Shown here: positions 16,457 through 23,690 of the stretch, piece by piece
Layout of the letters: each line of letters starts with the position of its first letter
How positions within the stretch are numbered: the stretch's first letter is position 1
Assembly (NCBI GenBank): GCA_964496575.1
Contig: CAZCAC010000018.1
Span: 33,787-97,786, forward strand
Length of the DNA stretch: 64,000 nucleotides
Direction of reading: 5' to 3'
Origin: CAZCAC01 sp964496575
Lineage (GTDB): Bacteria > Planctomycetota > UBA1135 > GCA-002686595
Notes under the pieces: model-generated
Database searches by the model: none
The model's input: only the letters and a program-made list of their open reading frames with translations
What the model was told of the DNA's origin: nothing
Made by a program: the position numbers and the translations under genes

Positions 16457-16942
16457 ATCTTCTAGCTCCCCTGCGCGTTGGAAACAGTCCAGCGCGCCCT
16501 TGTATGTCGTGGCGCAAGTATGGGGAGGCATGCGTTATAGCTTTATCTCGGACGGGCAAAAGGTTTTCCCGCGCAGAAAATCGGAGTCGCGTTGGCACGG
16601 AGCGCTCGGTCGACGCACCGGATCGATTCGCGCGACGTGGGGACAGCGCGGTTGCGACCTCGAAGCGACGTCGCATCGTTCGTGACACGAGAGGCACGAG
16701 GCGTGTCCGTCGCCACACCGATCATCGGGACTCGCGCGGTGTCACCCGCGCACGGAGACGGAATCGCCTCGCTCCTCGATCGGAAAAAACCCACTTGGCG
16801 ACACCGTCAGCGCGGTTGATACCGAGAACGGGAACCTCCGACGCGGGGATCACGGTTGCTTGAACCGCGCGGGCTTCATCTCTCGGAAACGCCTTCGAGT
16901 ATGCGGATCGTCTCCGCGATCCCCGGAACCAGGAGAACTGTC
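16457..16942. other. Intergenic region, about 490 bases, no gene seen
   Basis: Lower in G+C than its surroundings around 16500-16570 (TATGTCGTGG, GTTATAGCTTTATC). Overlapping reading frames on both strands are all without ribosome sites or recognisable sequence. The relative AT-richness could hold the promoter for the small ORF at 16943. Confidence 0.4.
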
Positions 16943-17047
16943 ATGGCCCGCGTCGTGGCCCATTGCTTGTGTCGGACGCTCGAAGTACTCATCGTCCTCG
17001 GCGTCCTGGGAATGGCACTGATCATCGACAACTGGACGCGCATCTAG
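16943..17047 (+). CDS. Candidate 34-residue membrane protein with strong ribosome site
   Basis: An ATG at 16943 preceded by AGGAG with a 7-base spacer opens a 34-codon frame. It has a short Cys-containing amphipathic start (MARVVAHCLCRT) and one predicted transmembrane helix, LEVLIVLGVLGMALII (about 13-28), ending DNWTRI. The ideal ribosome site makes it more credible than most frames this short. It stands alone, 16 bases before the dispersed repeat. Function unknown. Confidence 0.5.
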   Translation: MARVVAHCLCRTLEVLIVLGVLGMALIIDNWTRI

Positions 17048-17062
17048 CCTCCGGTAAGACCC

Positions 17063-17216
17063 AGCGCGGGCTGACGCCCGCGACCCGAGCGGTCAACGGA
17101 CTGTTCGGATCACGATTCTCGAGAGCTTCAATGCCCTCTCGAGCCTGCTCAAGCCTGCTCAAGCCTGCTCACGCCTGCTTTCTGCGCGCAGCGCGCAGAA
17201 ACCGATGCCGAGCAGA
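17063..17216 (+). repeat. Dispersed repeat, copy 1 (long form)
   Basis: This stretch is alignable over its length with 26913-27034. It opens with the hairpin CGCGGGC-TGAC-GCCCGCG (17065-17082), continues through the shared segment CGATTCTCGAGAGC (about 17113), and ends in a palindrome with arms TTTCTGCGCGC and GCGCGCAGAAA (17179-17201). Copy 1 also contains an expansion of a 10-base unit, four near-identical copies at 17141-17180 (core GCCTGCTC), where copy 2 has one. Noncoding; about 200 bases of further noncoding sequence follow up to 17425. Confidence 0.7.
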
Positions 17217-17425
17217 ACGGATGTAGTCCTGCTCGAGCGGGAGGCCGCCACCGCACCTCGTTCCGACTGGTGGCTTCCCGTGAGAGCGTGACCGTACAGA
17301 GCGGTCGGCGAGTCCGACTCCCCGGTCGCTCGCAGTTCCAGCAACGCCCCCTCGCGCCGGGGTGACGAGCGGTCGAACCTCCCCTCCGCCTCCGCGATCT
17401 CCCCGCGGCGGGGGAGAGGCCTGAC

Positions 17426-18322
17426 TCAGTGATCGTCCTGGTCGGGGAACTTCTCCAGCAGACCCGCGTCGCCGGGGAAGTACTCGAGACCACGCTTCCA
17501 CATCGAGTCCGCCTTCTCCGGCTGACCGACCTGGTGGTAGAGGTTGCCGAGCAGCAGGTAGGTCTGTGAGTGGCGATCCTCGATCACGCCTTCCTCCTGC
17601 TGACCGATGAGGACCTCGAATTGCTGGATGGCGTCCTTCTGCTTGCCGAAGATCGGCGGCCAGAAAGAGAGGGAGATCGCCTTGCTGAAGCGCGCGTCCC
17701 AGTGGCGCTCGTCGAGGGAGAGAGCGCGGTCGAACGCGGAGTCCGCCTTCATCGCCCACACTCCCGCCTCGGGTCCGTCGCCCACCTCGAAGATCTTCTG
17801 GAGGTACGCGTAGCCTGCGTCCACCTGCGCGTCGGGATCGCTGGCGTTCTCCTCCGCGTACGCTTCCATCAACGCGATCACCTCGTCGAGCTGGCCGCTC
17901 TCGCGAATCCGGGCCCAGATCGCCTCCTGCGCCGTGTAGTCGAGCTCGGGATCGAGCAGCTGGGCGACGAGGTCCTCGGGCGACGCCGTCGCCTCCGTCG
18001 AACCGCTCGCTTCACCGGCCGAGGCGGGGACGGCGAGGCCCTCCTGCGCGGCGAGGTACCTCCGCACCACCTCCTCGATCTCGCCGATCGGCAGGCGAGA
18101 GCCCCCCGGGCCACCGGCGAGACGTCCGGTCGCGTCCTGTCGGAGCGCTTCCACTTCCCGGGTGAGCCGAGCCACCTCCTCGCGGAGCAGAACCGTGTCG
18201 TCGATCTCGAGCTCCTGGCGCTCGTCATGGGTGCACGCTGCGGGCGAGAGAGCGATCGAGGTGGCGACGCCGGCACCGGCGCCGAGAAGCACGGAGAGGA
18301 GGACGATGGGCAGAGCGTTCAT
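17426..18322 (-). CDS. Exported or membrane-anchored TPR protein
   Basis: 298 residues from the ATG at 18322. A hydrophobic N-terminus (LPIVLLSVLLGAGAGVATSI) is followed by a coiled-coil-like segment (TVLLREEVARLTREVEALRQ) and a TPR-containing C-terminal half. The latter is clearest at ADSAFDRALSLDERHWDARF and TYLLLGNLYHQVGQPEKADS. Three spaced TPR units suggest a protein-interaction role in the periplasm or at the membrane. Its neighbours, the ECF sigma/FecR-like pair, lie 130 bases upstream on the same strand. I cannot assign a specific process. Confidence 0.7.
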   Translation of the reverse strand: MNALPIVLLSVLLGAGAGVATSIALSPAACTHDERQELEIDDTVLLREEVARLTREVEALRQDATGRLAGGPGGSRLPIGEIEEVVRRYLAAQEGLAVPASAGEASGSTEATASPEDLVAQLLDPELDYTAQEAIWARIRESGQLDEVIALMEAYAEENASDPDAQVDAGYAYLQKIFEVGDGPEAGVWAMKADSAFDRALSLDERHWDARFSKAISLSFWPPIFGKQKDAIQQFEVLIGQQEEGVIEDRHSQTYLLLGNLYHQVGQPEKADSMWKRGLEYFPGDAGLLEKFPDQDDH

Positions 18323-18461
18323 GATCAAGGGTGTGGGTCGGTGGTCGGTCGAGGGGCTCCGGGGACGGAGCTCGAATCCTCCATCTCGGTGCGCAGGCTG
18401 ATACCGATCCTTCTGGAAAAGCGCTGAACTTCTCGAACCGGATCCGGGACTCTCCGCTCGC

Positions 18462-20897
18462 TCACTCCACCTCGAGCCGGATCCGCACCTCGCTGACCAG
18501 GTCCGCGGCCACGTCGACGGCGAGCACCCGCTCCCGGTACCCGTCGCGGTGTACTCTCACGGTCCATTCCCCCGGCAAGAGGTAGCGGATGCGGGCCTCC
18601 CCGAGGTTGTCGGTGGACCTGACCTCCGGCGTGGTGTGATGGTGGCTGGCGGCCGGGGACGATCGAGTCACCTGTACCAGGGCATCCTGGATGGGACGCT
18701 GCGCGATGTCGACGACGCGGACCTGGATCTCTCCGGCGCGCTCGAGCTCGACCTCGATCGTCTCGTCGCCTCCCTCCGGCGCGATGAGTACGTCCCGGTG
18801 CCAGCTCGGAGCGTACCCTCCTCCCTCGGCCACGACGAGCAGGTCGAAGGTCCCCTCGGGCAACGAGTCGAGGTGATAGTCCCCATCGCTACCGAACCAC
18901 GTGCGAGCCACCAGCAATCCCGTCCCATCGTCGTCGATCGCGTCTCGAGAAACCTCGAACAGCATGACGATCGCATCGGGAAGGGGGGCACCACTCACCG
19001 CATCGGCGACTTGAACGTCGAGGGTCCGACCGCTCAGGACCACCTCGACCGTCTTCTCCTCGCCGGCCTGGAAGGTCAGGGGCTCGATCATGACGAAGCT
19101 GTCGCCGATGCCCGCGTAGAGCCAGTAGTCGCCCGGTACGATCCCCTCGATCGCGAACAACCCCTCGGTGGTGGCCGTGTCCCCTTCCCACGCCGTCCAC
19201 CGATCGCCTTTCACGCAGAGGTAGACGTTGGCGCGCGAGATCGCCACGCCTCTCCCGTCGTGAATCCTGCCCGAGAGGACCGCCCCGGCCCCCTTGCCGA
19301 GGAAGTCGACGCGCGTGACCCGTCCCTCCTCGATCCGTGTCGGGGTGTAGCGGGGTTCCCGCTCGCGCGCCTCCACGCTCCCGTCGCCGAACTCGAGCAC
19401 CACGTACATGCCGGGAGCCAGGGGCTCGGCGGAGTACTCTCCATTCTCGTCGGTGACCGCCGACGCGTAGGTCATCGTGGTGAACTCCCCGACCCCCGAG
19501 TAGCGACTGATCACCACCAGGACCCCGGGCCGTGGGCGACCGTCGGGGTACTCGACACGGCCGGTGACTCCACCGCCGGGGCCGAGCTCGAGAATCACGC
19601 CGTCGGTGGTCTCCCCGGCCGTCACGGGACTCGAGTCGGTCCAGCTCGGCGCGAAGCGGGTTCCCCCGGCGCGCAGAAGGTGCGTTCCCGAGCTCATCTC
19701 CGTCAGCTCGAAGGAGCCGTCGGCCCGGGTGAAGGTGAATGCTCTCGCCGCTTCGGGGAGCTCCTCGGCCTTCGACGGGATCACCTGCATCGGCAGCTCC
19801 CGCTCGCTCACCACCAGGGCGCCCGCGATCGCCGCGCCACTCTCGCGGTCGACGACGTAGCCGATGATCGTCCCCCCTCGCGCGAGCCGGACGTCGACCT
19901 CGCGCGCGGTGTCGGCGAGAAGGTCGAGTCCCTGAACCCGGTGAACCGCCCAGCCCGGCGCCTTGACGAAGAGCGAGTAACGACCTGGGGCGAGGTCGTC
20001 CCATCCGAAGGTCCCGCCGCCGTCCCCGAAGCGCTTCGTCTCCGGCATCGCCACCTGCGGCGGCGCGACGGCCCGGAGCAAGCTCACCTCGAAGGAGCCC
20101 GGCGGCTCCTCTCCCGCCGCGACGCTCACGGTGCCGATCAGCGAGGCCGTCCCGGGCGCGGGGGGAACGGCCGGCTCCTCCTCGGGCGGCTCCTCGCTCG
20201 CCGCCTCGTGGACGGGCTCCACCGGCTCGCGTCGTCCGACCTCGAGGTCACTGGCGAGCTCGCGAGGCGGCCAGGGAGCGCCCGCTCGATCGGTGAAGCC
20301 CCCCTCGCGCCACCAGAGCACCATCGGCGCGGTCGCCTCGCCCGCACCCTCGGCCCCCGCGACTCGGGCCGACCCGGACAGGAGGGTGAAGCGCACCCCT
20401 TCGCCGACCTCCTCGAGGCGCAGCCGACCGGTCTCGCGCAGCCGGGCCGACCATCCCGCCCCGCGCAACGGGGCTTCCCTTCCCGTGGGAGTGGCGACCT
20501 CGAGGTAGCCCGACCCCGGCGCGATCGCCGCTTCGAGCTCGTCGGGGGTCACCGCGCGCCAGGGAGCGTCCTCCCCCCGGCGCACCGCGATCTCCCCCGC
20601 CACCAGGAGGGGTTCGAGGGTTCCGCGCGAGGGATCGGTTCCCGGCCCGCGGTCGGGGAGGAACACCAACCACAGGAGCAGCGCGGCGGCGGCGGCGAAC
20701 GCGGCGAGCCCCACGCGGCGCAGGCGGGACGATCGCATGCTCGGGAGTCGCGCCGAGGAGCTCGCCTCGGCGTCGATCCACGGCGCGAGCACCCGCTCGA
20801 GCCGGGTGACGAACTCCGCGCGCGGCACCACCGGCTGGTAGCAGCGGCGCAGCAGCGCCTCGAGGTTCCGGTCGAGGATCCGGCTCGACGGCTTCAT
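18462..20897 (-). CDS. FecR-like membrane protein with multiple carboxypeptidase-regulatory-like domains
   Basis: 811 residues from the ATG at 20897. Cytoplasmic N-terminus 1-60, one membrane helix (about 62-80), a FecR-like segment (IAVRRGEDAPWRAVTPDELE ... GSGYLEVATPTGREAPLRG), then a low-complexity Glu/Pro linker and five or more beta-sandwich repeats of the CarboxypepD_reg type, recognisable by GxV...G.pl.gA.V and YxLxxLPxGxYxL patterns (for example GTIIGYVVDRESGAAIAGAL). Its ATG overlaps the upstream sigma-factor stop (ATGA), so the two are translationally coupled. It is probably the anti-sigma partner or signal-receiving surface protein. The region after the linker is about twice the size of classical FecR proteins. 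Confidence 0.8.
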   Translation of the reverse strand: MKPSSRILDRNLEALLRRCYQPVVPRAEFVTRLERVLAPWIDAEASSSARLPSMRSSRLRRVGLAAFAAAAALLLWLVFLPDRGPGTDPSRGTLEPLLVAGEIAVRRGEDAPWRAVTPDELEAAIAPGSGYLEVATPTGREAPLRGAGWSARLRETGRLRLEEVGEGVRFTLLSGSARVAGAEGAGEATAPMVLWWREGGFTDRAGAPWPPRELASDLEVGRREPVEPVHEAASEEPPEEEPAVPPAPGTASLIGTVSVAAGEEPPGSFEVSLLRAVAPPQVAMPETKRFGDGGGTFGWDDLAPGRYSLFVKAPGWAVHRVQGLDLLADTAREVDVRLARGGTIIGYVVDRESGAAIAGALVVSERELPMQVIPSKAEELPEAARAFTFTRADGSFELTEMSSGTHLLRAGGTRFAPSWTDSSPVTAGETTDGVILELGPGGGVTGRVEYPDGRPRPGVLVVISRYSGVGEFTTMTYASAVTDENGEYSAEPLAPGMYVVLEFGDGSVEAREREPRYTPTRIEEGRVTRVDFLGKGAGAVLSGRIHDGRGVAISRANVYLCVKGDRWTAWEGDTATTEGLFAIEGIVPGDYWLYAGIGDSFVMIEPLTFQAGEEKTVEVVLSGRTLDVQVADAVSGAPLPDAIVMLFEVSRDAIDDDGTGLLVARTWFGSDGDYHLDSLPEGTFDLLVVAEGGGYAPSWHRDVLIAPEGGDETIEVELERAGEIQVRVVDIAQRPIQDALVQVTRSSPAASHHHTTPEVRSTDNLGEARIRYLLPGEWTVRVHRDGYRERVLAVDVAADLVSEVRIRLEVE

Positions 20898-21505
20898 TCC
20901 ACCTCCCCCCGATTCCTGGACAGCACCCGGAAGACCCGGGAGAAGGCGAGGCGGGCGCGGTGCAGCGTGCTCTCGGCGGCCTTCTCGCTCTTCCCCCGCC
21001 GCGCACCGATCTCCGCCACCGAGAGGCCGTCGACGTACTTCGAGACGAGCGCTTCGCGGTAGTCGGGGGGCAACGAGGAGAGGGTCGCCCCGACCAGCTC
21101 CGAGGTCTCCTCGCGCTCGAGCACCCACTCCGGGAGCGGCTCCCGCTCGATCTCGGCGAGGATCGCGTCGATGCCGTCGTCGCTCGCCGCCAGCACCTCC
21201 TCGATCGGGCGCGGCCGGCGTCGCCGGCTCTCCTCGCGGATCTTGTTGCGCGCGATCCCGCAGAGCCAGGTGTGGAGGCTGGAGCGGGCGTCGAAGCTCT
21301 CCAGCCGCTGGAACGCGGTCAGGAAGGTCTCCTGGACCACGTCCTCGGCGACCGACGCGCGCTTCCCCACCCGGTAGTGCACGAACTCGTAGAGGGATTC
21401 GAGGTGACGGCGGAAGAACGCCTCCGCGGCGCTCCGATCCCCCGCGAGGATCGAGTCGCGTATCCGCGCGTCCGCGGTGAATCCTTCGGTACGTGCCTGG
21501 ACCAT
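20894..21505 (-). CDS. ECF RNA polymerase sigma factor
   Basis: 203 residues. Region 2 (about 20-95) shows FVHYRVGKRASVAEDVVQET and the LESFDARSSLHTWLCGIARN segment; region 4 (about 140-195) shows LSSLPPDYREALVSKYVDGL followed by the helix-turn-helix SVAEIGARRGKSEKAAESTL. No C-terminal extension. It overlaps the downstream FecR-like gene by 4 bases, the usual sign of a sigma/anti-sigma pair responding to an envelope signal. I cannot recognise a target promoter. Confidence 0.93.
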   Translation of the reverse strand: MVQARTEGFTADARIRDSILAGDRSAAEAFFRRHLESLYEFVHYRVGKRASVAEDVVQETFLTAFQRLESFDARSSLHTWLCGIARNKIREESRRRRPRPIEEVLAASDDGIDAILAEIEREPLPEWVLEREETSELVGATLSSLPPDYREALVSKYVDGLSVAEIGARRGKSEKAAESTLHRARLAFSRVFRVLSRNRGEVE

Positions 21506-21581
21506 CGGAAGAGCTCCGCCGCCCGATGGTGAATCGGGGCCCCGGAATCCTCCGCGGTTTCCCGGGATTCTTTCGCCCAGA

Positions 21582-22838
21582 TCAGACGCGGGTCACCGCC
21601 TCCATCGCCTCGGCGAGGTCGTGGATGATGTCGGGAGGGCTCTCCAGGCCGATCGAGAGGCGGACCGAGGAGGTGGCCGCCCCGCCGTAGACGGAGTGCG
21701 TCATCGTCGAGGGCATCTCGATCAGGGTCTTGGTGTGGCCCAGGCTCACCGCCAGGGTGAGCGAGTACGCGTACTCGGCGATGTGGTTGACGAACTCCTC
21801 GGCGTCGATGCGCGCAGGATCCAGCTCGAAGTGGATCATGTTGCCGGGCGCGAACTCGCCGTCGAAGTCACGCAGCTGTTTCAACGCGAGCTCGCGCTGG
21901 GGGAAACTGTTCAGCCCCGGCCAGGTCACCGTCTTGATCGCGGGCTGCGCTTCCAGCCAGTTCGCGACCTTGTCGGCGGTGTACTGCTGGCGCTTGAGCC
22001 TCAGCGCCAGCGTCGGCAGGCCGTAGACCAGGATCGCCCAGGCGGATTTCGAGGAGAGAATCGCGCCGAAGTCCTTGCGGTACAGCAGGAGCTTGGCCAG
22101 GAACCGCTTCGGACAAACCACCGCACCGCCGATCTCGGTCCCGAAGCCGCCGATGTTCTTGGTCAGGCTGTGCACGACGATGTCGGCGCCCAGCGAGAGG
22201 GGGCGCTGGCAGAACGGCGTGGCGAAGGTGTTGTCGATGATGATCAAGAGCTGGCGCTCCGGTTCGCGCTCCTCGTTGATCTCGTCGACCAGCTCGCGCA
22301 GTGCGCCGATGTCGGTGAGCTCCAGCGTCGGGTTGGCCGGTGACTCGAAGTAGAGGATGCGGGTCTTGTCGGTGATCGTCGAGCGCAGTGCCTCCAGGTC
22401 GTTCATTCCGGAGCGCTTCACCCCGTAGCCCATCTGCGGGTACCAGTTGGTGAAGACGGAGTGCGTGCACCCGTAGAGGATCGGGTGCGCGATCACCTCG
22501 TCACCGGGGAGAAGGATCGAGCCCATGATCCCCGTGATGGCGGACATCCCCGAGGTGAAGGTGACGCAGCAGTCACCGCCTTCCACGTCGGCCAGCTCGC
22601 CCTCCAGGATGGAGCGGGTCGGTTCGTCGAGGCGGTCGTAGATGTAGACCGGAGCCTCGCCGATATCGGAGACGTGGCTGCCGAACTCGACGAAGCCGCG
22701 CGCCCCGCGCTTGGCCGAGTCGAGGCGATAGGTGGTCGAAGAGGAGAGCGGCGGAGTGACGTGGTGCGAGAAATCCCACTTCGCCGAGTGATCGGGGCCG
22801 TGAACGAGACGCGTCGTGGGTTTGTACTGGGAAGGCAT
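21582..22838 (-). CDS. Cys/Met metabolism PLP-dependent enzyme (cystathionine gamma-synthase / methionine gamma-lyase family)
   Basis: 418 residues, full length. PLP Lys227 lies in VVHSLTKNIGG, the Cys/Met-enzyme signature; upstream are GMSAITGIMGSIL (cofactor phosphate site), the YDR.DEPT segment that contributes a catalytic Tyr, and DNTFATPF carrying the Asp that pairs with pyridine nitrogen. The family carries out gamma-replacement or elimination on homoserine esters, cystathionine or methionine. Sequence reading alone does not separate these activities. Single gene, 75 bases downstream of the ECF start, with no methionine-pathway neighbours. Confidence 0.88.
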   Translation of the reverse strand: MPSQYKPTTRLVHGPDHSAKWDFSHHVTPPLSSSTTYRLDSAKRGARGFVEFGSHVSDIGEAPVYIYDRLDEPTRSILEGELADVEGGDCCVTFTSGMSAITGIMGSILLPGDEVIAHPILYGCTHSVFTNWYPQMGYGVKRSGMNDLEALRSTITDKTRILYFESPANPTLELTDIGALRELVDEINEEREPERQLLIIIDNTFATPFCQRPLSLGADIVVHSLTKNIGGFGTEIGGAVVCPKRFLAKLLLYRKDFGAILSSKSAWAILVYGLPTLALRLKRQQYTADKVANWLEAQPAIKTVTWPGLNSFPQRELALKQLRDFDGEFAPGNMIHFELDPARIDAEEFVNHIAEYAYSLTLAVSLGHTKTLIEMPSTMTHSVYGGAATSSVRLSIGLESPPDIIHDLAEAMEAVTRV

Positions 22839-23111
22839 GGCCAGACCTTTCGTGAGGAGCTCTCCGGAGTCCCGGATTCAGGGGGTGGTAAGGACGACAG
22901 ACCGACGAGAGACCGCCCGGACCCGCGAGCATGGCCGCCGTCCCGGCGATCGCCGAGAGTGTACTGGTGCACGCTGGATATTCCCACGAGCCCGGAGTGA
23001 CCCGGCGAGCGGGGCGTGGGAGCTCGTGGATGCGGGTCCACTTCCCACGAACGAGACGCCGGAAGGGCGCTCGACGGTGCGGATTCCTCCGTAGGGGCCG
23101 CTGAGAGGCCC
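22839..23111. other. Intergenic region between PLP enzyme and receiver gene
   Basis: Divergent gap that should hold the PLP-enzyme promoter. No RNA leader (such as a SAM or S-box-like riboswitch) could be recognised upstream of the PLP gene on the minus strand. Confidence 0.4.
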
Positions 23112-23636
23112 GTGGGGGGGGGCGCGCTGAAATTGGGGTATTCGCCCGAATCGCCAGCAGCTCCCGTCGGGGTTAGGTTTCCTCGCGGGGTTCGTCGGGA
23201 ACCCCGGGGGGAACAGAGTATTTCATCACGCATCCGACAATCCGGAACCAGGGCGACTCCTGATCGCTCGCCGAGGGAGAGCTGTGTTCTCCTGGTCGAG
23301 GACGAGGAGCTGGTGGCGAAGCTCCTGATCCAGAGTCTCGAGGGCTCGGGCTTCGAGGTGCTGTACGCCCGGGACGGCGAGACGGCTCTCGACATCGCGA
23401 GCGAGCGAGCTCGACGCCCCGACATCCTGATCACCGACTTCTGCCTGCCCGGGATCTCCGGAGTGGAGGTGGCGCGCGAGCTCTCCACGCGGTGGCCGAA
23501 GATGCGCGTGCTCCTGACCTCCGGCTACGGGTTCAAGGCGATGATCGAGGCCAGCAGCCTCGCCCCCGGCTACGAGTTCATGCCCAAGCCGTTCACCCCC
23601 CGGGACTTCGTCCAGCGGGTGCTCTCGATGGTCTGA
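23112..23636 (+). CDS. Stand-alone response-regulator receiver protein (start uncertain)
   Basis: The receiver domain occupies roughly 23275-23633: acidic pair VEDEE, phospho-acceptor Asp in DILITDFCLPGISG, Thr in VLLTSGYG, and Lys in FMPKPF. There is no output domain, so it is CheY-like or acts on an unknown partner. Start choice is poor: GTG at 23112 or GTG at 23016 are in frame, neither with a good ribosome site, and the predicted sequence before the receiver is low-complexity. It converges on the secreted-protein gene at 23691 with a hairpin between them. Confidence 0.75.
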   Translation: MGGGALKLGYSPESPAAPVGVRFPRGVRREPRGEQSISSRIRQSGTRATPDRSPRESCVLLVEDEELVAKLLIQSLEGSGFEVLYARDGETALDIASERARRPDILITDFCLPGISGVEVARELSTRWPKMRVLLTSGYGFKAMIEASSLAPGYEFMPKPFTPRDFVQRVLSMV

Positions 23637-23645
23637 CGGCACGGT

Positions 23646-23667
23646 GCGCCTCGTCAGGACGAGGCGC
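23646..23667. terminator. 10-bp hairpin between convergent genes
   Basis: GCGCCTCGTC (23646-23655) and GACGAGGCGC (23658-23667) are exact complements nearly back-to-back, so only about eight pairs can form with a usable loop. It is placed between the receiver (plus) and exoprotein (minus) genes and probably ends both transcripts, though no U-tract is seen. Confidence 0.5.
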
Positions 23668-23690
23668 GCCGGCCGGAAACGCGAGCGGGT

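Noticed and set aside
20895..21128. 77-codon N-terminal extension of the FecR-like protein
   Set aside because: This stretch is the ECF sigma factor in another frame; the ATG at 20897 gives the expected ATGA overlap.
22839..23050. Possible SAM or SAH riboswitch upstream of the PLP enzyme gene
   Set aside because: No recognisable conserved core or terminator/anti-terminator pair; the enzyme's pathway remains unclear.
23016..23111. N-terminal extension of the first receiver protein
   Set aside because: Low-complexity residues and no ribosome site; kept only as an uncertain start.
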